Shown here: in pieces, positions 29,214 to 36,468 of the stretch
Layout of the letters: every line of letters begins with the position of its first letter
Position numbering within the stretch: position 1 is the stretch's first letter
Assembly (NCBI GenBank): GCA_000153445.1
Contig: CH672397.1
Span: 144,120-208,119 of the forward strand
DNA: 64,000 nt
DNA from: a gamma proteobacterium HTCC2207
GTDB lineage: Bacteria > Pseudomonadota > Gammaproteobacteria > Pseudomonadales > Porticoccaceae
Direction: 5' to 3'
Notes under the pieces: model-generated
What the model was told of the DNA's origin: nothing
Database searches by the model: none
Seen by the model: the letters and a program-made list of their open reading frames with translations, nothing else
Translations under genes and position numbers: made by a program

Positions 29214-30323
29214 TTACTTGGGCAATACAATAAGCCCTTCATTGGGGTTCATCTTTCCCACTACAACATCCGCATAAACCTCAGCAAACGCCTCAAAATC
29301 AGCCACAGTCTCAACCGTCATCCAGCCGGCGCTCTGTTGCATCCGCGCTTTCATAAAGTCCCCAGCCTGCTGATTAAATCCATCTTGGCCCCAGTCACCA
29401 ACACGCTTTTGAACATGGGCAGGGGCAAAGAAAAAGCTACTGCGCTGTCGATTGATCTTGGCAGCCAATGGGTCATTGTCAGCGAGAGTCTCCCAATGAG
29501 TCATACCCACACTGATGCAGTTTTGCAGATTGTCGCCTAAGGCTTCATGTAACGCGCCTAACACGGCACGATTACCGGCCATATCGACCATTACAGTCGC
29601 TTTGCTCGTATCAATATCACGTAATTTGTCATAACAGATAATCTCATCGTAACACCCCAGAGAGGCAACAAAGTCACGGTTAGGGCTCGAGGTAACACCA
29701 ATAATTTTAGGGCGGCTTTCTTCATCCGCTAGACCCTGAGCCAAACCTATAGCGGTTTTACTTGAAGCACTCAAAATTACCACTTGGGAGGCACCGTGAT
29801 AGCGCTCAGACTGCAGGGCATCACAGAGGCAAAATGAGGTCACATGCAGAGGATTTAACAGGGAGCGAACATTATCAGTAGAGGCGTCATAATGCGCTTC
29901 ACCGGACATTAGCAGATAGTTGTTGTACACCGCGGGCAGCTCTGCCCGATGAGGCGCACCGTCCATAAAGCGAAGAGGAGATACTTTGATCGGCGACATA
30001 GCCAGAAAATCGGCTGGCGGGAAGTAGCCATAAAGTCTCTCACCCACAGCTAGTCCATCAACCTTCGAAGCGGTAACTTCGGCAAAGCCCCAAACTGGCA
30101 GACAACCCCACTCCCCGCTCTCATTGTCAGTTGCAGGAAAGAACTTCCAGTAGCCAATAGTGTCGCCCGCGGCACCGTAGGTGACATTGTTTGCCGTAAA
30201 AGCAAAGCGCTCAATCTCCACTAGGATATCACCGGTTTTTAAATCGGCTAGGGCTTGGGCCTTGTCAGTCTCAACTAGGCGTGATCGGGTTAGGTCTTTT
30301 TTATAGGTTTGAAATTCGCTCAT
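29214..30323 (-). CDS. DUF2855 family protein
   Basis: 369 aa. The sequence fits DUF2855, a family distantly related to quinone oxidoreductase/MDR folds: FAFTANNVTYGAAGDTIGYWKFFPA, LPVWGFAEV, GERLYGYFPPADFL and a Rossmann-like stretch VVILSASSKTAIGLAQGL. There is no catalytic zinc motif. The function is unknown; an NAD(P)H-dependent reductase is plausible. Its ATG overlaps the stop of the upstream flavoprotein gene (30320-31798), so the two are translated together and probably act on one substrate. Confidence 0.85.
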   Translation of the reverse strand: MSEFQTYKKDLTRSRLVETDKAQALADLKTGDILVEIERFAFTANNVTYGAAGDTIGYWKFFPATDNESGEWGCLPVWGFAEVTASKVDGLAVGERLYGYFPPADFLAMSPIKVSPLRFMDGAPHRAELPAVYNNYLLMSGEAHYDASTDNVRSLLNPLHVTSFCLCDALQSERYHGASQVVILSASSKTAIGLAQGLADEESRPKIIGVTSSPNRDFVASLGCYDEIICYDKLRDIDTSKATVMVDMAGNRAVLGALHEALGDNLQNCISVGMTHWETLADNDPLAAKINRQRSSFFFAPAHVQKRVGDWGQDGFNQQAGDFMKARMQQSAGWMTVETVADFEAFAEVYADVVVGKMNPNEGLIVLPK

Positions 30324-31798
30324 GCTTTGGCACCTTGGGATGTCTTTTTATTGGATAGCTCTTTATTGGATAGCTCTTTATTGGCCAGCTCTCTATTGGC
30401 CAGCTCTACATTGAACTGCTGTAACTTGTTTATAGCGGGCATTGCGTTGTTTTGAATCCGTTGCAAAATACCCATTTTTTTCATGTCGCTTTTATCGGCA
30501 CTACTGATCAGCTTGGTAAACCCATCCAGTCGATTCTCTCGCACCCAAAGTCGCAGGGTCTTATCCAGAGACCAATTATACTGGTTCATCATCATGGCCA
30601 ACGTCATGGGAATAAAATCCACATCATGGTTTGGCGGTGGAACTAGAGCGCAGAGGCGATTTTTCTCAGCATCGCTGTCGTAGTTAACCTCAACATAGGC
30701 TGCCATTGATGCACTAAAGGCTGGCTGATAGGCGCGTATCATCTGTGGGGTAATACAATTGCCATCAAATACAGGGCGCGGTTGTTTGTGAGCAAAAGAC
30801 CGCTCTAGACTTGCCGAGCAATCAATATGAATATGGGCTGGGGTGGTTGGGATTTCTCCGTTAGTTAAAACAATACGGTCTTTTTCAATGGCGCTTACTT
30901 GACCCATACGAACAATATTCTTAATGCGCTGCAGCTGCTCTATTTCAGGCTTGCTGATTGTCGCGGCATGAAACATAGTCGGCCGCACATCTTTATCTAA
31001 ACGCAGAAAATAACCGCCCTCTTCAAGCCGATCAAACATATCATCAATAGAACTGGCATTGCCAATCGCCTCATATTGCGCGGCGATAGAACCCACAGAC
31101 TTGTGGAAGAATTCATCTGTAGGCTGGGTGTTAGCGCGATCAAGTAACCAGGCATCACGGGATCGAATCCAGGTAATATCATCCGGATCTACGCCCTGAG
31201 AAAGCAGCCATAGGCAGGCATCTATACTCGTCTTACCGCCACCAATGACCACATAGCCAGCAGGTTTTTCAGTGATGCTTGGCATATCATTGAGCGGCAT
31301 AAATTGCGCTTCTGTGGCTATGCTGAAGTTGGGTGTGTGGGTAGAGGGCACGGCAATGGTCAAGAATGTCGCATCGACCAATTTCTCATAGTCCACTGAA
31401 TGCGTTTCACCGGTCAACTTAGAGGTGAACTGGCCATCGCCTTCATATTCACACATGGGAAAGTATTGAACTCTGCCGCTAGCTAAAAATCTCTGGCGCA
31501 TAACATCATCGAAGTAGGCGCAGATCTCATCACCAGTGGCGAGATCACCCATGCCTTTATTCAAACCAATTTGATCTATCTCTCCTCGACTCAACTCCTT
31601 AGAGCTAACGCCAAAAAACGATGAGGGTTGATGTAGAGTGACAAAGGGATAGGCCAGATTCCAGTGACCACCGGGCTTAGCATAGCGATCCACAATAATG
31701 ATATTGGCGTCGGTTTCAGTAAAAAGCGTATCGGCAAAGGCCATGCCGACTAGACCGCTGCCAATAATCAGATAATCCGTCTTTAATGATTCCCCCAC
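30320..31798 (-). CDS. FAD/NAD(P)-binding flavoprotein (monooxygenase-like)
   Basis: 492 aa from the GTG at 31798, with AAAGGAG before it. Two nucleotide-binding motifs: DYLIIGSGLVGMAFAD (FAD, N-terminus) and GYVVIGGGKTSIDACLWLL (NAD(P), about residue 180). RYAKPGGHWNLAYPFVTLHQPS resembles class B flavin monooxygenases. The last 25 residues (ELANRELANKELSNKELSNK) are encoded by a 15-bp tandem array and look like a recent low-complexity addition. It is paired with the DUF2855 gene by a 4-bp overlap. The substrate is unknown. Confidence 0.85.
   Translation of the reverse strand: MGESLKTDYLIIGSGLVGMAFADTLFTETDANIIIVDRYAKPGGHWNLAYPFVTLHQPSSFFGVSSKELSRGEIDQIGLNKGMGDLATGDEICAYFDDVMRQRFLASGRVQYFPMCEYEGDGQFTSKLTGETHSVDYEKLVDATFLTIAVPSTHTPNFSIATEAQFMPLNDMPSITEKPAGYVVIGGGKTSIDACLWLLSQGVDPDDITWIRSRDAWLLDRANTQPTDEFFHKSVGSIAAQYEAIGNASSIDDMFDRLEEGGYFLRLDKDVRPTMFHAATISKPEIEQLQRIKNIVRMGQVSAIEKDRIVLTNGEIPTTPAHIHIDCSASLERSFAHKQPRPVFDGNCITPQMIRAYQPAFSASMAAYVEVNYDSDAEKNRLCALVPPPNHDVDFIPMTLAMMMNQYNWSLDKTLRLWVRENRLDGFTKLISSADKSDMKKMGILQRIQNNAMPAINKLQQFNVELANRELANKELSNKELSNKKTSQGAKA
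30347..30406. repeat. in-frame tandem array, four 15-bp units
   Basis: TTTATTGGATAGCTC twice, TTTATTGGCCAGCTC, TCTATTGGCCAGCTC, then a degenerate fifth. It encodes repeats of E-L-A/S-N-K/R at the C-terminus of the flavoprotein. Confidence 0.93.
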
Positions 31799-31968
31799 CC
31801 TCTACTCCTTTATTATTTTTATTCTAGGCCAAGATGCTCGGCATTAAATGAACTTGCGGGCTAGTCTTTGATGGTATCCTCTTCTTATTAACTTACCAAT
31901 AGACCAGTGTGCAAAATGCGGCTTTAATATGCACCTCTGCCATGGCTACGTATTCTGGAGAGATAAAT

Positions 31969-32553
31969 ATGCGTTACACCCTTTTTTCCACACCGCTGCT
32001 CTCACCATTACTCCGTGTGCTTTCAAAAGTTATCTTGAAAGTAATCCGCTGGCGAGTGGATGGGTCACTGCCAACAGATCAGAAAAAGTACGTACTGATC
32101 GTTGCACCACACACGTCAAACTGGGATTTTTTCCTTTTTGTGCTTACCGTATCCGTGCTCCGTCTGCAGCCGAGTGTACTGATTAAAGATACGCTATTTG
32201 TCGGACCTCTGGGTTGGTTCCTGCGCTACTGCGGTGCTGTTCCAGTGAATCGCAGACAAGCAGGGTCTCTGGTGACCTATATATCGGGTATTTATGAGGC
32301 GCGAGAGGAATTTGTGTTGATTATTACACCCGAGGGTACGCGAAGCCCCAATGCCAATTGGAAGCGTGGATTTCACCATGTGGCGAAGACTGCGGGGGTG
32401 CCGATTCTAGTGGTCTATGTTGATAGTGCCGTGCGCACTATTGGTATAGAAGGACTGATGGAGCCCAGTGATGATATTGAGGCGGATATGCAGCAGTTGA
32501 AGACTTTCTTTGATACTAAGAAGGGACTTAAACCGGGAAATTATGCGTCTTAG
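31969..32553 (+). CDS. 1-acyl-sn-glycerol-3-phosphate acyltransferase family (PlsC-like)
   Basis: 194 aa from the ATG at 31969, which has GGAGAGATAAAT directly before it; an earlier in-frame start at 31909 lacks this. The acyltransferase motif I is HTSNWD (H-x4-D), motif II GAVPVNRR, motif III TPEGTRS, and GVPILVVYVD follows. An N-terminal hydrophobic stretch suggests membrane association. It is small, like the lysophospholipid acyltransferase-type proteins of marine gammaproteobacteria. The acceptor cannot be told from sequence; it may act in phospholipid or ornithine-lipid synthesis. Confidence 0.86.
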   Translation: MRYTLFSTPLLSPLLRVLSKVILKVIRWRVDGSLPTDQKKYVLIVAPHTSNWDFFLFVLTVSVLRLQPSVLIKDTLFVGPLGWFLRYCGAVPVNRRQAGSLVTYISGIYEAREEFVLIITPEGTRSPNANWKRGFHHVAKTAGVPILVVYVDSAVRTIGIEGLMEPSDDIEADMQQLKTFFDTKKGLKPGNYAS

Positions 32554-32595
32554 GCTGATTTATTAGACTTAACTCTAACGGCCTCCGCCCTCAAC

Positions 32596-32730
32596 TTGTC
32601 ATCCTGAGCGAAGCCGAAGGATCTCATGCAAACTACTAGAGACCCTTCAGCTACTCTCAGGATGACGTCCTTTGGTGTATAAGCACCTATTAATTCTGTC
32701 ACCCTGAGCGCAGCCGAAGGGTCTCTTCTG
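32596..32730. repeat. three dispersed family A repeats
   Basis: TTGTCATCCTGAGCGAAGCC then GAAGGATCTC (32597-32627) faces GAGACCCTTCAGCTACTCTC then AGGATGAC (32639-32666). A further TGTCACCCTGAGCGCAGCC then GAAGGGTCTC lies at 32697-32726. They occupy the gap between the convergent acyltransferase and GH16 genes. Confidence 0.88.
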
Positions 32731-32764
32731 ATCTACTTAATAACCTATTACCTTGCGTCCAACT

Positions 32765-34735
32765 TTAGGGCGTTAGCTGGAAAACTCGCACATAGTCAAC
32801 CAGCATGCCGCGAGGGAACTGAGTCGCCGTGACTGGCGAACCAGGCCAATCGCCACCTATCGCAACATTCAAGATCAAGAAAAAATCTTTTCTAAATGCC
32901 TCTGCCCGATCAGAACCATCGGCAATGGATAGCGAGTGAGTCTGAACATCATCGACATACCAAATAATCTTATCTGGTGACCACTCAATACTGAACACAT
33001 GGAAGCTGTTAGAGTAAGTCGCTCCACTCGAGAGTTTATGTTCTGTCCCTGCCGATCTTGGGCTATAGCTGGCGTCTAAACCACCGTTATTGTAGTAGAC
33101 ATTGTGCACTGCAGTGTCTTCATTGCCTGGACCACCAACGGTATCTACAATATCGATTTCACCACTGTAGGGCCAGCTAACGTCAGCGAAATTCTGCCCT
33201 AGCATCCAAATTGCAGACCAAAGGCCTTTGCCCTCTGCTACCACAGCACGAACATCTACACGACCGTAGGTAAAGGAAAAGTTGTCCTCGGTTTTAATGC
33301 GAGAGGATGTGTAAGCTCTGCCACCAAAATTTTCTTTACGAGCTTCGATAACCAATAAGCCATTTTCTACTGAGGCGTTTTCTTCACGATAGTACTCCAG
33401 TTCATTGTTACCCCAGCCGTTACTGCCAGTGCCAATATCAAAGCGCCACATATCCGTATCTAGCTCAGTACCATCAAACTCATCAGAGAATACCTTGGTA
33501 TAGCCGACGTATGAGTCTGCCGACTGGTAACCGATACTAGGGTCAGCCTTAACCCAGTCAGAGAGAGTGCCGCCGGTATTGCCTGAACTGGCAATTGGCC
33601 CATTGGGATTCGCAACCCAGCGAACATTGTCTACCTGAAACACAGTAGAGTCATGGTCCGTTGCCCAGATTGCAAAGCCGATATCTACACCTCCTAAGAT
33701 AAGTCCCTGATCAACCAGCTCGTTTATACTGACCGATAATGCAACCCAACCTGAGCCCTCGATAGCGCCAAGGCTAAAGTCGCCCGATGAACAGGGGAAG
33801 AGGCACTCCGATTTCATAGTTAGCTTGTTATCACCACTTATAATCTTCACATCAAACTCAATGGTTCCGCCAGCATAATCAGATAGATCATAGGGGGTTG
33901 ATGTCTGAGCAATAACAAAGCCGAGCTCTGCGCCAACCGCGTGATTAATTTGCAACACATCACCGCGCTCAGAGTCGCTTACTACTGACCAGGTAGTGCT
34001 CGGGCAGCTTGCATCATCACCGGTCTCACATCGACCCCACCCTTTAGCCTGGTCAACAATAACCAGCCCAGTATCCCACTCTATTGAGGTTGCGCCGTCT
34101 TGAATAATGAGCAGATCATCGGCGACTGTAGGACCCGAGGTAGCATCTTCGACAGTGACTGTTCTGATTACACTATCTGAGTTGCCAGCTACATCAATTG
34201 CTGTGTAGGTGACTGTATAAACGCCTGCAGTGCCATTGTCGACAACACCAGTAACGGTTACAGCGACTTCGCCATCAACGGTATCCGTGGCTGTGGCACC
34301 GGCATCAGACCAGGCATCATTGGTGTTAATAGAGATTGCCTGGTCACCCGCTAACGCAATAACCGGTGAACTGGTATCTGCAACGATAACTGTTCTGGTT
34401 TCGGATACAGTATTGCCCGCGCTGTCGCTGCTAGAATAGGTCAGAGTGTAAGAGCCAGCTTCCGCTGAGTTCACCTCGCCTGCTACGCTAACACTCAGGT
34501 TTGAATCTACATTGTCGGTTACGCTGGCTCCGGGATCTGTAAATGCTATGCCCTGCTCATGGGGCATTGACGATGAGCCACTCAGTGTAATAACCGGTGC
34601 ACGGGTATCAGCCGCTGGTGGGTTGGCTGGTGAGTCACTGCCACCGCCTCCACCGCCACATGCCGTAAGTATGGTTGCGGTAATGCCAACGATTAGGGAT
34701 TTACTTTTGTGGTGGAACAGATAATCTGAAAACAT
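32765..34735 (-). CDS. GH16 family glycoside hydrolase lipoprotein (laminarinase-like) with Ig-like domains
   Basis: 656 aa. Lipoprotein signal with lipobox LTAC (Cys26), then a Gly/Ser linker. Two DUF5011-type Ig-like repeats (about 45-120 and 122-200; APVITLSGS..., SPVIALAGD...). A beta-sandwich module (about 205-375) looks like an ExoP-type glucan-binding domain. The C-terminal GH16 domain (about 415-656) has YTKVFSDEFDGTELDTDMW, WGNNELEYY, LWSAIWMLG and HVFSIEWSPDKIIWYVDD. The catalytic stretch is GEIDIVD (Glu526, Asp528, Asp531): the usual E-x-D-x-x-E acid/base glutamate is aspartate here. It probably acts at the cell surface on beta-1,3-glucan such as laminarin. Confidence 0.88.
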   Translation of the reverse strand: MFSDYLFHHKSKSLIVGITATILTACGGGGGGSDSPANPPAADTRAPVITLSGSSSMPHEQGIAFTDPGASVTDNVDSNLSVSVAGEVNSAEAGSYTLTYSSSDSAGNTVSETRTVIVADTSSPVIALAGDQAISINTNDAWSDAGATATDTVDGEVAVTVTGVVDNGTAGVYTVTYTAIDVAGNSDSVIRTVTVEDATSGPTVADDLLIIQDGATSIEWDTGLVIVDQAKGWGRCETGDDASCPSTTWSVVSDSERGDVLQINHAVGAELGFVIAQTSTPYDLSDYAGGTIEFDVKIISGDNKLTMKSECLFPCSSGDFSLGAIEGSGWVALSVSINELVDQGLILGGVDIGFAIWATDHDSTVFQVDNVRWVANPNGPIASSGNTGGTLSDWVKADPSIGYQSADSYVGYTKVFSDEFDGTELDTDMWRFDIGTGSNGWGNNELEYYREENASVENGLLVIEARKENFGGRAYTSSRIKTEDNFSFTYGRVDVRAVVAEGKGLWSAIWMLGQNFADVSWPYSGEIDIVDTVGGPGNEDTAVHNVYYNNGGLDASYSPRSAGTEHKLSSGATYSNSFHVFSIEWSPDKIIWYVDDVQTHSLSIADGSDRAEAFRKDFFLILNVAIGGDWPGSPVTATQFPRGMLVDYVRVFQLTP

Positions 34736-35147
34736 GGTGCCCTCTAAAATAATTATTTTGGTTAATCAGTGCTAACGTCTTTTTTTAATGGACGGTATTC
34801 TGCAATCGAGAGGTTTTGACATCTACAAAAACGAGGTAAAAAGGGAGAGAGGTGCGATAAGAGACTATTTTCTCTTAAAATAGTAGTTTGTTATAACCAC
34901 TTGGAAGTTCGAGATGCAGTTTTCTTAGCAGGGTTTATAGTAATTGCCTGAGAGCTATCACTGCCTCTTTGAGGGCTACGTTGTGGTGTTACTTTCCCAA
35001 GCACTGCCGTTCCGGCAGTCAAAAAAGGCTATTTAATACAAAACGCTGTCATCTCGAACATATGTGAGAGATCTCTCGTCGCTGCGCTCTGTCGAGATGA
35101 TAAGTGGGGTGAATGCACTTGAAAGTTGGGAGCAATACTGCGAATAG

Positions 35148-35283
35148 ACGGCAGGATTTAATGATTAACAAACTAAAGTTTGTTAATCACCCCTATGGGG
35201 CTGCGTTGCTGCGCTCCTCGTTCAAATTCCGCCGTAGGCGTAATTTGTGAACCTGGGCGCTTTGAGCCTCGAAATCCTGCCGT
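35148..35283. other. structured tRNA-related element, copy 1
   Basis: 136 bp closed by ACGGCAGGATTT (35148-35159) and AAATCCTGCCGT (35272-35283). Inside: a 13-bp stem TGATTAACAAACT/AGTTTGTTAATCA (35162-35189), CCCC-TAT-GGGG (35190-35200) and CAAATTCCGCC-GTA-GGCGTAATTTG (35223-35247, one mismatch). The 12-bp ends equal part of the neighbouring tRNA-Pro T arm and acceptor. It could be a structured RNA or a miniature inverted-repeat element. Confidence 0.65.
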
Positions 35284-35424
35284 TCCGGCGGTTAAATAAA
35301 AAAGGCTGTCTAATCCACATCGCTGTCATCTCGAACGCACGTGAGAGATCTCTCGTCGCTACGCTCTGTCGAGATGATAAGTGGGGTGAATGCACTTGAA
35401 AGTTGGGAGCAATACTGCGACTAG

Positions 35425-35560
35425 ACGGCAGGATTTAATTAGTAGCAAACTAAAGTTTGTTACTAACCCCTTTGGGGCTGCGTCGCTCCGCGACTCGTTC
35501 AAATTCCGCCGTAGGCGTAATTTGTGAACCTGGGCGCTTTGAGCCTCGAAATCCTGCCGT
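35425..35560. other. structured tRNA-related element, copy 2
   Basis: Same layout as copy 1, 277 bp later. The long stem is TTAGTAGCAAACT/AGTTTGTTACTAA (35439-35466): bases on both arms differ from copy 1 yet still pair, with one G-T. CCCC-TTT-GGGG follows. The next stem is GTCGC-TCC-GCGAC (35482-35494), weaker in copy 1. The CAAATT...AATTTG hairpin is identical. Confidence 0.65.
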
Positions 35561-35580
35561 TCCGGCGGTTAAATAAAAAA

Positions 35581-35610
35581 GGCCATCTACTTTGTAGATG
35601 GCCTTTTTTA
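35581..35610. terminator. intrinsic terminator after tRNA-Pro
   Basis: GGCCATCTAC-TTT-GTAGATGGCC is a perfect 10-bp stem (35581-35603) flanked by A7 on the left and T7 on the right. It can stop transcription on both strands and lies just after the tRNA 3' end (minus strand). Confidence 0.9.
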
Positions 35611-35616
35611 TTTAAT

Positions 35617-35693
35617 TGGTCGGGACGGCAGGATTTGAACCTGCGACCACTACACCCCCAGTGTAGTGCGCTACCAGGCTGCGCTACGCCCCG
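35617..35693 (-). tRNA. tRNA-Pro (anticodon GGG)
   Basis: 77 nt including an encoded CCA. The acceptor stem CGGGGCG/CGTCCCG (one G-T) begins with C1 as in bacterial tRNA-Pro. The D stem is GCGC/GCGC, the anticodon stem CTACA/TGTAG with loop CTGGGGG, and the T stem GCAGG/CCTGC with loop TTCAAAT. The anticodon GGG reads CCC/CCU. Confidence 0.95.
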
Positions 35694-35754
35694 ATTTCAA
35701 GTGGGCAATCATACAGGCACAAGATGCTTTTGCAACCACAATAGTCTGTGACAG

Positions 35755-36114
35755 TTACTCTTTGTCGAGTAATGTAATAATGCCTTCAAGCTCGGAGATA
35801 GTTTGCTCGATAAGCTGCTTGTAAGGGGTCTGTTCTTCTTTGCTCGATTCACCTTCTAAGCGCTGACGCGCGCCACCAATAGTGAAACCCTGCTGGTAAA
35901 GCAATGAACGAATCTGGCGAATCAACACCACGTCTTGACGCTGATAATAACGGCGATTACCGCGACGTTTAACCGGGTTTAAGCTGGGAAATTCCTGTTC
36001 CCAATAACGCAGAACATGAGGCTTTACTTCACATAATTCGGACACTTCGCCGATGGTGAAGTAACGCTTACCTGGAATAGCAGGTAGTTCGTTATTGTTA
36101 CTTGGTTCCAGCAT
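35755..36114 (-). CDS. MerR family transcriptional regulator (downstream of ihfA)
   Basis: 119 aa. N-terminal MerR winged helix: [46 protein letters not shown] coiled dimerisation helix follows ([15 protein letters not shown]). There is no cysteine-rich metal site, so it belongs to the small MerR proteins that follow ihfA in many gammaproteobacteria; its targets are not established. The start overlaps the 3' end of ihfA by 17 bp, so the two are co-transcribed. Confidence 0.9.
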   Translation of the reverse strand: MLEPSNNNELPAIPGKRYFTIGEVSELCEVKPHVLRYWEQEFPSLNPVKRRGNRRYYQRQDVVLIRQIRSLLYQQGFTIGGARQRLEGESSKEEQTPYKQLIEQTISELEGIITLLDKE

Positions 36115-36397
36115 AGTTCTCTACTCGCGCCTTTAATTTCTGGCCTGGCTTGAAAGTCACTACTCGCCGCGCGGAAATGGGGATTTCCTCACCGGTTTTA
36201 GGATTGCGTCCAGGTCGGCTTTTTTTGTCGCGGAGCTCGAAATTTCCGAAACCAGACAACTTAACCGAATCATTATTTTCCAATGCTAGTGAGATTTCGC
36301 TGTAAAACATTTCGACGATTTCTTTGGCCTCGCGTTTATTGAGACCCAGTTCTTCGAACAACATTTCAGCTAAATCAGCTTTGGTTAACGCACCCAT
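36098..36397 (-). CDS. ihfA: integration host factor subunit alpha
   Basis: 99 aa, full-length DNABII protein: [25 protein letters not shown], the core [22 protein letters not shown] with the intercalating-proline beta arm, and [14 protein letters not shown]. It forms a heterodimer with IhfB that bends DNA. It follows pheT as in E. coli (pheST-ihfA). Confidence 0.96.
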   Translation of the reverse strand: MGALTKADLAEMLFEELGLNKREAKEIVEMFYSEISLALENNDSVKLSGFGNFELRDKKSRPGRNPKTGEEIPISARRVVTFKPGQKLKARVENYAGTK

Positions 36398-36468
36398 TTT
36401 TACACCTAACTTTTACGCGTGACATTGCCACACAAGAGTAATTTCATACTTTGAACTCAGCGTTTGAA

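Larger units (their letters stand above)
35027..35580. repeat. tandem duplication, two units of 277 bp
   Basis: Matching landmarks lie 277 bp apart: GCTGTCATCTCGAAC at 35045 and 35322, ACGGCAGGATTT at 35148 and 35425, GTTAAATAAA at 35291 and 35568. Each unit is a dispersed family B hairpin, a conserved spacer of about 50 bp and a 136-bp structured element. Sequence like the unit end (CTGCCGTTCCGGC...AAAAAAGGCT) also precedes the first unit at 35007. Confidence 0.93.
34736..35616. other. intergenic region with tandem duplication next to tRNA-Pro
   Basis: 34736-35003 holds the GH16 leader and shows nothing else recognisable. From about 35004 a near-identical unit of 277 bp is present twice (plus a partial end), followed by a terminator and the tRNA gene. 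No credible protein gene. Confidence 0.75.

Noticed and set aside
35027-35580. Integron gene cassettes (attC sites)
   Set aside because: The units lack coding sequence and the GTTRRRY/RYYYAAC core sites, and no integrase is present.
35524-35751. 75-codon open frame ([21 protein letters not shown])
   Set aside because: It is antisense to tRNA-Pro, a well-known false gene type produced by tRNA sequences.
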